The translations under genes were made by a program, and so were the position numbers. A stretch of 64,000 nt of DNA from Amaricoccus solimangrovi (lineage in GTDB: Bacteria; Pseudomonadota; Alphaproteobacteria; Rhodobacterales; Rhodobacteraceae), in contig NZ_VFRP01000006.1 of the NCBI RefSeq assembly GCF_006385685.1, forward strand, positions 124,001 to 188,000, written 5' to 3'. This document shows, in pieces, positions 52,270-61,012 of this stretch (positions are counted from its first letter, which is position 1; every line of letters starts with the position of its first letter). The notes under the pieces are model-generated. The model worked only from the letters and a program-made list of their open reading frames with translations, did no database searches and had not been told where the DNA came from.

Positions 52270-52355
52270 GACTTCAAGACCGAAGACCCGAAGGAAGGGT
52301 TCGGCCGTCCGGCCGAGCTCCGGACGACTGTTCCCAACTCAAAGGAGCTACCCGA

Positions 52356-53207
52356 GTGAGAACGATCCTGAAGGCGCTCTGCGCCGCGGCCTTCGTGGGC
52401 CTGAGCATGATGCCCGCCCACGCCGACGAGAAGACGATCGAGATGGGCACCATGTCCTGGGAGGACCTGACGCCGATCTCCGGCATCACGAAGAAGGTGC
52501 TCGAGGACGCGGGCTATACCGTCAACGTGACCCAGTTCTCCGAGTGGGGCATCGCCTACGCCGCGCTGACCAAGGGCGACGTGCAGATCCTCGCCTCGCA
52601 GATCGACTATGTCGCGCAGGACTACTGGAACCGCAACAAGAGCCGGCTCGAGAAGATCTCGCCGGTGTCGCACGGTCTCTTCGACGGCATCGCCGTGCCC
52701 TCCTACGTGCCGGTCGACTCGATCGACGAGCTGAACGCGAACGCGGACAAGTTCGGCGGCAAGATCATCGGCATCGAGCCGGGCGCGGGGCTGATGCGCG
52801 AGACCGGCGACGCGGTCGACGGCTACGACCTCGATCTGACGCTGGTCGAAGGCTCGACGGCGGGGATGACGGCGGCGCTGAAATCGGCGGTGGACCGGCA
52901 GGAATGGATCGCCGTCACCCTCTGGGAGCCGTCCTGGATGGCGCAGAAGTTCGACGTGAAGTTCCTCAAGGACCCGAAGGGCGTCTTCCCGCCGCCGCAG
53001 ACCTACTACTGGATCGGCCAGAAGGGCTTCTCGGAGGAGAACCCCGAGGCGCGGGAGCTGATCGCCGGCGTGTTCGTGCCGAAGGACGACATCACGGCGA
53101 TGAACGGCGCGGTGAAGGACGGCAAGACGATGGACGAGGCCGTCGCGGACTGGGTCGCGGCGCATGGCGACCTGCTGAAGCGCTGGGAAAACATCAAGAA
53201 ATACTGA
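52356..53207 (+). CDS. betaine/quaternary-amine ABC transporter substrate-binding protein (OpuAC)
   Basis: A 283-residue OpuAC-family binding protein from GTG 52356, with AAAGGAG upstream and a signal peptide (RTILKALCAAAFVGLSMMPAHA). The mature part has several aromatic residues placed like the ligand cage of betaine-binding proteins: TMSWEDLTPISG, TQFSEWGIAYAALTKGDVQILASQIDYVAQDYW, TLWEPSWMAQKFDVKFLKDP and TYYWIGQKGFS. Possible ligands are glycine betaine, proline betaine, DMSP or TMAO; the sequence cannot separate these. A strong hairpin follows before the ATPase gene. Confidence 0.87.
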   Translation: MRTILKALCAAAFVGLSMMPAHADEKTIEMGTMSWEDLTPISGITKKVLEDAGYTVNVTQFSEWGIAYAALTKGDVQILASQIDYVAQDYWNRNKSRLEKISPVSHGLFDGIAVPSYVPVDSIDELNANADKFGGKIIGIEPGAGLMRETGDAVDGYDLDLTLVEGSTAGMTAALKSAVDRQEWIAVTLWEPSWMAQKFDVKFLKDPKGVFPPPQTYYWIGQKGFSEENPEARELIAGVFVPKDDITAMNGAVKDGKTMDEAVADWVAAHGDLLKRWENIKKY

Positions 53208-53218
53208 GACCGGCGACT

Positions 53219-53246
53219 GACCCCGGCGCGGTATCGCGCCGGGGTC
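53219..53246 (+). terminator. intercistronic hairpin between binding-protein and ATPase genes
   Basis: GACCCCGGCGCG, loop GTAT, CGCGCCGGGGTC: a perfect 12-bp stem with a tetraloop, 11 nt after the binding-protein stop. No T-run is present. It is placed to protect the binding-protein mRNA and lower expression of the membrane components. Confidence 0.6.
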
Positions 53247-53282
53247 GTCCCGGGGGCGTGGTCGCGCGGGGAGGATGAGGAT

Positions 53283-54380
53283 ATGGATATGGCGACACAA
53301 GTTACCGATGCCGACGACGTCCTGGTGGACTGCCGCTCGGTCTGGAAGGTCTTCGGAGACAAGGTGCCCGCCGCGATGCGGGCGATCAACGAGCGCGGGC
53401 TCGGCAAGAGCGAGGTGCTCAAGGAGTTCGGCTGCGTCGTCGGCGTCTCGGACGCGACGCTCCAGGTCCGCCGCGGCGAGATCTTCTGCGTGATGGGCCT
53501 CTCGGGCAGCGGCAAGTCGACGCTGATCCGGATGCTCAACAACCTGATCGCGCCGAGCGGCGGCCAGGTCTTCGTGAAGGGCAGGGACGTCGCGAAGCTC
53601 GGCCCGGCCGAGTTGCGCGAACTCCGCGCGCGCCATATCGCGATGGTGTTCCAGTCCGTCGCGCTGCTCCCGCACCGCACGGTGCTCGAGAACGCGGCCT
53701 TCGGGCTCGAGGTGCGCGGCGTCGCCAGGGACGAGCGCGAGCGGACCGCCGAGGCCGCGCTCGCCAAGGTCGGGCTCTCCGACTGGACGCGGCGCTATCC
53801 CTCCGAACTCTCGGGCGGCATGCAGCAGCGCGTCGGCCTCGCCCGCGCGCTCGCCTCCGACCCAGAGATCATCCTGATGGACGAGCCCTTCTCGGCGCTC
53901 GACCCGCTGATCCGCCGCCAGCTGCAGGACGAGTTCCGCGAACTCACCAAGTCGCTCGGCAAGTCCGCCGTCTTCATCACCCACGACCTCGACGAGGCGA
54001 TCCGCATCGGTGACCGTATCGCGATCATGAAGGACGGCGTGATCATCCAGATCGGCACGGCGGAGGAGATCATCCTCAACCCCGCCGACGCCTATGTGGC
54101 GGAATTCGTCGCCGGCATCTCGCGGCTGCATCTCATCAAGGCGCATTCGGTGATGGTGCCGGTCGCGGACTGGGCGGCGGAGCGGCCCGGCGTGGATCCC
54201 GCGGCCCTGCCCGACACCTCGCCCGAGGCCGATATCGACGCGCTGATCGACCTGACGCTCGAGTCCGCGGGCGCGGGCATCGCCGTGCGCGACGGCGAAA
54301 CGCTCGTCGGCGTCGTCACGCCGCGCAGCCTGCTCCACGGGGTGCAGGGCTCGCGCACCTCCGGCGCCGCGCACGGCTGA
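53283..54380 (+). CDS. betaine/quaternary-amine ABC transporter ATP-binding protein (ProV-like)
   Basis: A 365-residue ATPase of the ProV/OpuAA type. A betaine-family N-terminal extension (VDCRSVWKVFGDKVPAAMRAINERGLGKSEVLKEFGCVVGVSDATL) is followed by Walker A GLSGSGKST, signature LSGGMQQRVGLARAL, Walker B IILMDEPFSALDP and H-loop VFITHD. A C-terminal CBS-like regulatory segment (about residues 280-355, ending GIAVRDGETLVGVVTPRSLLHGV) replaces the tandem CBS pair of ProV. GGGGAGGATGAGG precedes the start. Confidence 0.9.
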   Translation: MDMATQVTDADDVLVDCRSVWKVFGDKVPAAMRAINERGLGKSEVLKEFGCVVGVSDATLQVRRGEIFCVMGLSGSGKSTLIRMLNNLIAPSGGQVFVKGRDVAKLGPAELRELRARHIAMVFQSVALLPHRTVLENAAFGLEVRGVARDERERTAEAALAKVGLSDWTRRYPSELSGGMQQRVGLARALASDPEIILMDEPFSALDPLIRRQLQDEFRELTKSLGKSAVFITHDLDEAIRIGDRIAIMKDGVIIQIGTAEEIILNPADAYVAEFVAGISRLHLIKAHSVMVPVADWAAERPGVDPAALPDTSPEADIDALIDLTLESAGAGIAVRDGETLVGVVTPRSLLHGVQGSRTSGAAHG

Positions 54381-54390
54381 GGGGGACGCG

Positions 54391-55236
54391 ATGGACACCT
54401 CCGCCATAGCCGACGCCTTCGACACCGCCGTCGACGACGCGCTGATCTGGATCAGCGACAACGGCGCCTTCCTGTTCGATGGCATCCGCGCCCTCTTCGA
54501 GGGTTTCTACGACGGCGTTCTCGCCGCGCTGACCCTTGCCCCCTGGCCGGTGGTCGCGGCGCTGTTCGCGCTCCTCGGCTGGCGCCTGCTCGGCCTCTGG
54601 CCGGGGGTGCTGACCGCGGTGGGTCTCGCCTTCTGCGCCGGCATGGGGCTCTGGCCCGAGACGATGTCGACCTTCGCCCTCGTCATCACCTCGACCTGTC
54701 TCGCGCTCGTGATCGGCCTGCCGCTCGGCGTGCTCGCGGGCTTCCTGCCCCGGCTCGACCGCGCGGTTGAGCCGGTGCTCGACCTGATCCAGACGCTGCC
54801 CCCCTACATCTACCTCTTGCCCGCGATCGCGCTCCTCGGCTTCGGCCCGGCGACGGCTCTCGCGGCGACGCTCATCGTCGCGATGCCGCCGGCGATCCGG
54901 CTGACCTCGCTCGGCATCCGCCGGACCCCGACGGAATTCGTCGAGCTCGGCCAGGCGACCGGCATGACGCCGGGCCAGATGTTCTGGAAGATCCGGCTCC
55001 CGTTCGCGCTGCCTTCGATCATGGCGGGCATCAACCAGAGCCTGATGATGGCATTCGGCATGGTGGTGATCGCCGGCATCGTCGGCTCCGGCGGGCTCGG
55101 CGAGACGATCTACGAGGCGATCCGGACGCTCGACATCGCCAAATCCATCAACGCGGCCATCGCGATCGTGATCCTGACCATGGTGATCGACCGCCTGACG
55201 CAGAACCTCGTGCGCGTGGTGAGGGCCCGGCCATGA
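54391..55236 (+). CDS. betaine ABC transporter permease (ProW family), first copy
   Basis: A 281-residue permease (BPD_transp_1) with a periplasmic or amphipathic N-terminus, and spans at about residues 50-66, 70-88, 95-120, 135-160 and beyond. PLGVLAGFLPRLDRAVEPVLDLIQTLPPYIYLLPAIALLGFG, the EAA loop VELGQATGMTPGQMFWKIRLPFALPSIMAGINQSLMMAFGMVVIAGIVGSGGLG and the C-terminal ILTMVIDRLTQNL are typical ProW features. A second, similar permease gene follows with a 4-bp overlap, implying a heterodimeric membrane domain. Confidence 0.9.
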   Translation: MDTSAIADAFDTAVDDALIWISDNGAFLFDGIRALFEGFYDGVLAALTLAPWPVVAALFALLGWRLLGLWPGVLTAVGLAFCAGMGLWPETMSTFALVITSTCLALVIGLPLGVLAGFLPRLDRAVEPVLDLIQTLPPYIYLLPAIALLGFGPATALAATLIVAMPPAIRLTSLGIRRTPTEFVELGQATGMTPGQMFWKIRLPFALPSIMAGINQSLMMAFGMVVIAGIVGSGGLGETIYEAIRTLDIAKSINAAIAIVILTMVIDRLTQNLVRVVRARP

Positions 55237-56066
55237 CATTCGACCTCTCGCCCGGCGCCTGGCTCGCCCCCGCCGTCGACTGGCTCAACACCAATCTGCA
55301 CGGGCTCTTCGCCGGCATCGCGGCGGTGATCGAGGCGGTGCTCGGCGGCCTGCAGACGGCGCTGCTCTACCCGCCGGCGCTCGTGATGATCCCGCTCGTG
55401 GCGGTCGTCGTCGCGCTGCTCCTCGGCTGGCGCCTCGGGCTGCTCGCGCTGATCGCGCTCGGCTTCTGCTTCGTGATGGACCTCTGGGAGCAGTCGATGG
55501 AGACGGTCGCGCTCGTCTCGGTCTCGGTGGCGATCTCGGTCGCGATCGCGGTGCCGCTCGGCATCCTCGCCGCGCGCCGGCCCCGGCTCGAGGCGGCGCT
55601 GCGCCCGGTGCTCGACATCATGCAGACGGTGCCGCCCTGGGTCTACCTGATCCCCGCCGTGATGATCTTCAGCCTCGGCCGGGTGCCGGCGATCATCGCG
55701 ACCATCGTCTACGGCGTCCCGCCGATGCTGCGGCTGACCACGCTCGCCTTCCGCGAGATCCGCCGCGACCTGATCGAGCTCGGCCAGGCGATCGGCGCGA
55801 CGCCGCGGGCGATCCTTCTCAAGATCGAACTGCCCTCCGCCATCCCGACGCTGATGGTCGGCCTCAACCAGTGTATCCTGCTCTCGCTCGCCATGGTGGT
55901 TCTCGCCGGCCTCGTCGGCGCGGGCGGGCTCGGCGCCGAGGTGACGCGCGGGCTGACCCGGATGGAAATGGGCCTCGGCCTGCGCGCGGGCCTCGCCATC
56001 GTCGCGGTGGCGATCCTGCTCGACCGGCTGTCGCGCGCGGCGCTCGAACGTGGACGGAAAGGATAG
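55233..56066 (+). CDS. betaine ABC transporter permease (ProW family), second copy
   Basis: A 277-residue permease parallel to the preceding one: PLGILAARRPRLEAALRPVLDIMQTVPPWVYLIPAVMIFSLGRVPAIIATIVYGVPPMLRLTTLAFREIRRDLIELGQAIGATPRAILLKIELPSAIPTLMVGLNQCILLSLAMVVLAGLVGAGGLGAEV. The two copies probably arose by duplication and work together with the ProV-like ATPase. Most ProU systems have a single ProW; a two-permease arrangement occurs in some alphaproteobacterial betaine and DMSP-type transporters. The ProC-like gene begins 5 bp after its stop. Confidence 0.9.
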   Translation: MTFDLSPGAWLAPAVDWLNTNLHGLFAGIAAVIEAVLGGLQTALLYPPALVMIPLVAVVVALLLGWRLGLLALIALGFCFVMDLWEQSMETVALVSVSVAISVAIAVPLGILAARRPRLEAALRPVLDIMQTVPPWVYLIPAVMIFSLGRVPAIIATIVYGVPPMLRLTTLAFREIRRDLIELGQAIGATPRAILLKIELPSAIPTLMVGLNQCILLSLAMVVLAGLVGAGGLGAEVTRGLTRMEMGLGLRAGLAIVAVAILLDRLSRAALERGRKG

Positions 56067-56071
56067 AGATC

Positions 56072-56851
56072 ATGCATGTCGGAATCATCGGCGGCAACGG
56101 CTGGATCGGCGGCGCCCTCGCGCGGGCGCTGGTCGCCGGGGGGAGCCTCGGCGAGGCGGATCTGACGCTCTCCTGCCGGAGCGCGCCGCCCGGCTGGCTC
56201 CCCGGCGCCCGCTGGACCCGCGACAGCCGGGAACTCGCCGAGCGTTCCGACGTGATCGTGCTCTCGGTCCGCCCCCAGGACTGGCCGGCGATCGACGTCG
56301 CGGCGCCGGGCAAGCTCGTCGTCTCGGTGATGGCCGGGGTCTCGCTCGCGGATATCGCCGGCCGGCTCGGCACGGGGCGCGTCGTGCGCGCGCTCCCGAA
56401 CGCGGCGGCCGAGGTCGGCAGGTCCTACACCCCCTGGACCGCCGCGGCCGAGGTGACCGAGGCGGACCGCGCCGCGGTCCGGCTGCTCGTGGAAGCGATC
56501 GGAAGCGGCGACGAGGTCGGGAGCGAGGCCGAGATCGACTACATGACCGGGCTTTCCGGCACCGGCCCGGCCTATCCGGCGCTGCTCGCCACCGCGCTGA
56601 TCGCGGACGCGGTGGCCCATGGTCTGCCGCCCGCGGTGGCGCGGCGCGCGGTGGTCGAGATGCTGATCGGCACCGGGCGGCTTCTCGAGGCGAAGGACGA
56701 GGATCCGGCGGAGACGGTGAAGGCCTTCGTCGATTATCGCGGCGTCACCGCCGAGGGGATCGAGGCGATGCGCGCGGCCGGATTCGACGCCGCCGTCGCG
56801 AAGGGCCTCGGCGCCGCGCTCGCGAAATCGCTCGCGCTGCAAGGCGCGTGA
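56072..56851 (+). CDS. pyrroline-5-carboxylate reductase (ProC)-like protein
   Basis: A 259-residue protein of the P5C reductase family. The Rossmann start is MHVGIIGGNGWIGGALARALVAGG, followed by VIVLSVRPQDWPAI, KLVVSVMAGVSLADIAGRLGTGRVVRALPNAAAEVG and the C-terminal dimer domain with YMTGLSGTGPAYPALLATALIADAVAHGLPPAVARRAVVEMLIGTGRLL. A single A/G-rich ribosome-binding region precedes ATG 56072. Located between betaine transporter genes and a DMSP lyase, it is unlikely to be the housekeeping ProC. It might reduce a cyclic imine formed during proline-betaine or hydroxyproline breakdown; that is inference. Confidence 0.82.
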   Translation: MHVGIIGGNGWIGGALARALVAGGSLGEADLTLSCRSAPPGWLPGARWTRDSRELAERSDVIVLSVRPQDWPAIDVAAPGKLVVSVMAGVSLADIAGRLGTGRVVRALPNAAAEVGRSYTPWTAAAEVTEADRAAVRLLVEAIGSGDEVGSEAEIDYMTGLSGTGPAYPALLATALIADAVAHGLPPAVARRAVVEMLIGTGRLLEAKDEDPAETVKAFVDYRGVTAEGIEAMRAAGFDAAVAKGLGAALAKSLALQGA

Positions 56852-56855
56852 GCCG

Positions 56856-57452
56856 ATGGACAGCCGCGATCCCGCGCTCCAGTCCTTCGTGGACGCCGCC
56901 CTCGCCGCCTATGCCGAGGTCGTTCCCGGTCCCGAGGCGCGCGCCTCGCTCGACCGGATCACCGCGGCGCTCGGCACGCCCGCGCCCCGGCGCGAACGGC
57001 CCGGGCGCCGTCTGCCGGTCTGCGAGCATCTCGACGCCGCGCTCGCGGTCGCGGTCCCCCGTCCCGCGCTCCGCCACCTGATCGAGAGCTTCCGCGCCGT
57101 CGAACCGGATCTCGAATGGGTCCGTCGCGCGAGTTTCGACGCCAGCGCCAGCGCCAATTTCACCGAGGGCCATGCCAATGCGATGATCCTCGGACCCGCG
57201 GGGCTCGAGAACCGCGCAGACGTCTGGTTCGGCGTCTCGCTGCTCGCGCCGCGCGTGCGCTACACCGACCATTCGCACGCGCCGGAGGAAACCTATCTCG
57301 TGCTCTCGGAGGGGGAATTCCGCCAGGGCGACGGCGCTTGGTTCGCGCCCGGGATCGGCGGATCCTTCTACAACACGCCCTTCGTCACCCATGCGATGCG
57401 CTCGGGCGCGCACCCGCTCTTCGCCTTCTGGGCGCTCTGGCCCGAACGCTAG
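56856..57452 (+). CDS. dddQ: DMSP lyase of the cupin type (DddQ-like)
   Basis: A 198-residue protein matching the size and pattern of DddQ, which cleaves DMSP to acrylate and dimethyl sulfide. The cupin metal site reads Y136-T-D-H139-S-H141-A-P-E-E145-T-Y147, with the second-motif His179 in FVTHAMRSG. This H-x-H-x3-E-x-Y spacing and distant His agree with DddQ, and the preceding GHANAMILGPAGLENRADVWFGVSLLAP is also characteristic. It starts 4 bp after the ProC-like gene and ends the operon, convergent with the Rieske genes. The betaine-type transporter upstream could supply DMSP. A relative with a different substrate is possible. Confidence 0.82.
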   Translation: MDSRDPALQSFVDAALAAYAEVVPGPEARASLDRITAALGTPAPRRERPGRRLPVCEHLDAALAVAVPRPALRHLIESFRAVEPDLEWVRRASFDASASANFTEGHANAMILGPAGLENRADVWFGVSLLAPRVRYTDHSHAPEETYLVLSEGEFRQGDGAWFAPGIGGSFYNTPFVTHAMRSGAHPLFAFWALWPER

Positions 57453-57458
57453 CGGAAA

Positions 57459-57488
57459 CGACCGCCCGCCGCGCGCGGCGGGCGGTCG
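57459..57488. terminator. bidirectional hairpin between dddQ and the Rieske reductase gene
   Basis: Fourteen-base arms (57459-57472 and 57475-57488) are exactly complementary, making a GC-rich hairpin in the 46-bp gap between two convergent genes. Innermost pairs must open to form a loop. It is the likely shared 3' boundary of both transcripts. Confidence 0.6.
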
Positions 57489-57498
57489 CGGGTCTCGT

Positions 57499-58569
57499 TC
57501 AGATCGCGACCTCCACATGGCCGATCGGGCGCGAGCAGCAGGCGAGGATGTAGCCCTCCTCGATCTCCTCCTCGGTGATGCCGCCGTTGTGGACCATGTG
57601 GACATCGCCGGCGAGCTTGCGGACCTTGCAGGTGCCGCAGATGCCGAAGTTGCAGCCGTTCGGGATGTTGAGCCCGGCGGCCTTGGCGGCGACCAGCACC
57701 GTGTCGGTCTCGTCGCATTTCGCCGTGACGCCGGAATCGGCGAAGAGGATCTCCGCCGCGTTGCTCTCGTCGGGAACGTAGTCGTCGAGCTCGGGCGCCT
57801 CGGCCTCGGTCTTGACCGCGACGGCGAAGCTCTCCTGGTGGTAGTTCTCCATGTCGTAGCCGAGCGCGATCAGCATCTCGCGCACCGCGTCCATGAAGGG
57901 CTCCGGTCCGCAGCAGTAGACCTGCCGCTCCAGATAGTCGCCCGCGATCAGGCCGAGCATGAGCTGGTTCAGCCGTCCGCGATAGCCGGTCCAGACGTCG
58001 TAGGGGTCATCCTCCTCGACGATGAAATGGAGCTTGATCGAGGGCACGCGCGCCGCCATGAGCTCGAGCCGCCGGCGGCAGATGATCTCCGCCGGGCGCC
58101 GCGCACAGTTGATCAGCACGATGTCGGTCCCGAGGCCGCGGTCGAAGAGGTAGTTCGTCATGGAGAGCGCCGGCGTGACGCCGGCCCCCGCCGAGATGAA
58201 CAGGTACTTCCCGTCGCCGCGCATCGGCAGCGTGAAGATGCCGGCCGGTCCCTTGGCGCGGATCTTCATGCCGATGCGCAGGTGGTCGAACATCCAGCGC
58301 GTGCCGATGCTGTTCGGCCCCGCCTTCACCGTGATCGCGAGCGTCAGCGGCCGCGAGGGCGAGGAGGAGATCGTGTAGGTGCGCCAGACCGTTCCGCCCG
58401 GCACCGGCAGTTCGAGCGTGACGAACTGGCCGGGGCGGTAGCGGAACCAGGCCCCGCTCGGCGAGACGAAGCTGATCGTCGCGACGTCGGGCGCCTCGGG
58501 CACGATCGCGCAGCACTCGAGCGGCTCCGCGTCGGTCCAGATCGACGGTTCTTCGAAGGCGACTTCCAT
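57499..58569 (-). CDS. ferredoxin-NAD(P)H reductase partner of the Rieske oxygenase (GbcB-like)
   Basis: A 356-residue hybrid-cluster-type reductase: flavin domain (FRYRPGQFVTLELPVPGGTVWRTYTISSSPSRP), NAD(P) domain (YLFISAGAGVTPALSMTNYLFDRG, YCCGPEPFMDAVREML) and a C-terminal [2Fe-2S] ferredoxin (about residues 270-356, IPNGCNFGICGTCKVRKLAG and a last Cys in ILACCSRP). ATG 58569 was chosen because GGAG lies 8 nt upstream on the minus strand. It supplies electrons to the Rieske monooxygenase encoded 5 bp upstream. Confidence 0.88.
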   Translation of the reverse strand: MEVAFEEPSIWTDAEPLECCAIVPEAPDVATISFVSPSGAWFRYRPGQFVTLELPVPGGTVWRTYTISSSPSRPLTLAITVKAGPNSIGTRWMFDHLRIGMKIRAKGPAGIFTLPMRGDGKYLFISAGAGVTPALSMTNYLFDRGLGTDIVLINCARRPAEIICRRRLELMAARVPSIKLHFIVEEDDPYDVWTGYRGRLNQLMLGLIAGDYLERQVYCCGPEPFMDAVREMLIALGYDMENYHQESFAVAVKTEAEAPELDDYVPDESNAAEILFADSGVTAKCDETDTVLVAAKAAGLNIPNGCNFGICGTCKVRKLAGDVHMVHNGGITEEEIEEGYILACCSRPIGHVEVAI

Positions 58570-58574
58570 CGGGA

Positions 58575-59837
<1,263 letters not shown>

Positions 59838-59911
59838 TCAGCGAGAGGGCGGACGCCGCGGGGTTACGCCCGAATCTGAATGGCCCTCTATACTGCCGCG
59901 GCCGTCGGAAA

Positions 59912-59934
59912 CCATGCGAGAAAAAATCGCATGG
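59912..59934. promoter_or_regulatory. palindrome in the Rieske gene promoter region
   Basis: CCATGCGA, spacer GAAAAAA, TCGCATGG: a perfect 8-bp inverted repeat over 23 bp between the LysR and Rieske genes, both on the minus strand. About 25 bp further on (minus strand) TATAGA resembles a -10 box. It can be an operator for the Rieske operon or, read as RNA with its T-run, a terminator for the LysR gene. Confidence 0.45.
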
Positions 59935-59964
59935 GCCGCGAAAAAAACTCAACCCCGGAGAGGG

Positions 59965-60873
59965 TTAGACGTCATCCGCCCGCGCCGTCTCCAGGAACCA
60001 GTCGCGCAGGGTCGCGGCCGGTCCGCTCAAGTCGCGCTTGTCGTTCCAGCTGAGGTAGTAGGAGCCGGGCGAGGCGATCCGGAGCCCGGTGAAGGGCACG
60101 ATCCGCCCCTCGTCGACGAGGCCGCGGACCAGCCTGTGCCAGCCGACGGCGAGCCCCTGATCCTCCTGGCAGGCCTGGATCACCACGCCGAACGTGCCGA
60201 AACGGCGGCCGGCGAGCGCGCCATGCGGCACCCCGCCGCGCCGCAGCAGTTCGTCCCAGCCCGTCCATTCCGCGTCGGCCCAGTCCACGTGCAGGAGCGG
60301 CAGTTCCGGAATGTCGGCGGGACCGCGCCCCGCGTACCGCTCGGCGAAGCCCCGGCCCGCGACCGGATAGATCATCTCGGTCATCAGCGGCGTCGAGCTT
60401 TCGCCCGGCCAGTCGCCGAGGCCGTAGCGCACGCGCAGATCCACCTCGGCGCGCTGGAAATCGCGCGCGTCGTCGGAGATCACGTGATCGACGCTGATTT
60501 CCGGGAAGCGGCGCCAGAAATCGCCGATGCGCGGCATGAGCCAGAAGGTGGCGAAGGCATGGGTGCAGGCGAGGACCACGCGCCGCGCGCGGTTGCCGCC
60601 CCGGATGGCCTGGATCGTCTCGGCGGCGCGGCCGAAGGCCTGGGACAGCACCACGTGGAGCGCCTCCGCGTCGGCGGTCAGCGTCAGGCCGGTCCTGCCG
60701 CGGGTGAAGAGGGCCGTTCCGAGATCCTCCTCCAGCGCCTTGATCTGCCGGCTCACCGCGCCGGGCGTGACGTTGAGTTCCTGCGCCGCCCGGTGAACGC
60801 TGCGGTGGCGCGCCGCGGCTTCGAAGGCCGCGAGCGCCGTGAGCGAGGGAAGCTGATAATACCGGTGTGCCAT
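59965..60873 (-). CDS. LysR-family transcriptional regulator (GcvA-like)
   Basis: A 302-residue LysR protein: the N-terminal winged helix YYQLPSLTALAAFEAAARHRSVHRAAQELNVTPGAVSRQIKALEEDLGTALFTRGRTGLTLTADAEAL is of the GcvA subgroup (LTALxAFEAAARH), followed by the periplasmic-binding-like effector domain. It is upstream of and co-directional with the Rieske operon, and 133 bp from the divergent TetR gene. Regulation of the Rieske demethylase genes is likely but not shown. Confidence 0.88.
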   Translation of the reverse strand: MAHRYYQLPSLTALAAFEAAARHRSVHRAAQELNVTPGAVSRQIKALEEDLGTALFTRGRTGLTLTADAEALHVVLSQAFGRAAETIQAIRGGNRARRVVLACTHAFATFWLMPRIGDFWRRFPEISVDHVISDDARDFQRAEVDLRVRYGLGDWPGESSTPLMTEMIYPVAGRGFAERYAGRGPADIPELPLLHVDWADAEWTGWDELLRRGGVPHGALAGRRFGTFGVVIQACQEDQGLAVGWHRLVRGLVDEGRIVPFTGLRIASPGSYYLSWNDKRDLSGPAATLRDWFLETARADDV

Positions 60874-60952
60874 CTGACCGGGGAGTTTTGCACCGTTCCG
60901 CGCGGGCTGGAAAGATGCCCTTTCATCGCTCCGGGCATGGCCGGAACGACAG

Positions 60953-61008
60953 GTAGAGCGATCGCTCTACTTTTCGATTGACGAGGTAGAGCGATCACTC
61001 TACCTCGT
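60953..61008. promoter_or_regulatory. two palindromic TetR operators overlapping promoter and start of the TetR gene
   Basis: GTAGAGCGATCGCTCTAC (60953-60970) is a perfect 18-bp palindrome. The same core recurs in a 28-bp palindrome (60981-61008) with one mismatched pair in 14, centres 33 bp apart (about three turns). TTGACG (60978-60983) lies between them as a possible -35, with TACCTC 17 bp later, and the second palindrome runs into the GTG at 61007. This is a typical autoregulatory TetR layout. Confidence 0.7.
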
Positions 61009-61012
61009 GTCC

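Noticed and set aside
52161-54485. Minus-strand frame of 774 codons opposite the transporter genes
   Set aside because: No recognisable domain, and it covers three conserved plus-strand genes including Walker motifs.
52356-56066. Assignment of the betaine-type transporter as the TMAO transporter TmoXWV
   Set aside because: TmoX is also OpuAC-like, but here the genes are 27 kb from tmm/tdm, have two permeases and lie in an operon with imino-acid and DMSP genes. The ligand was left open.
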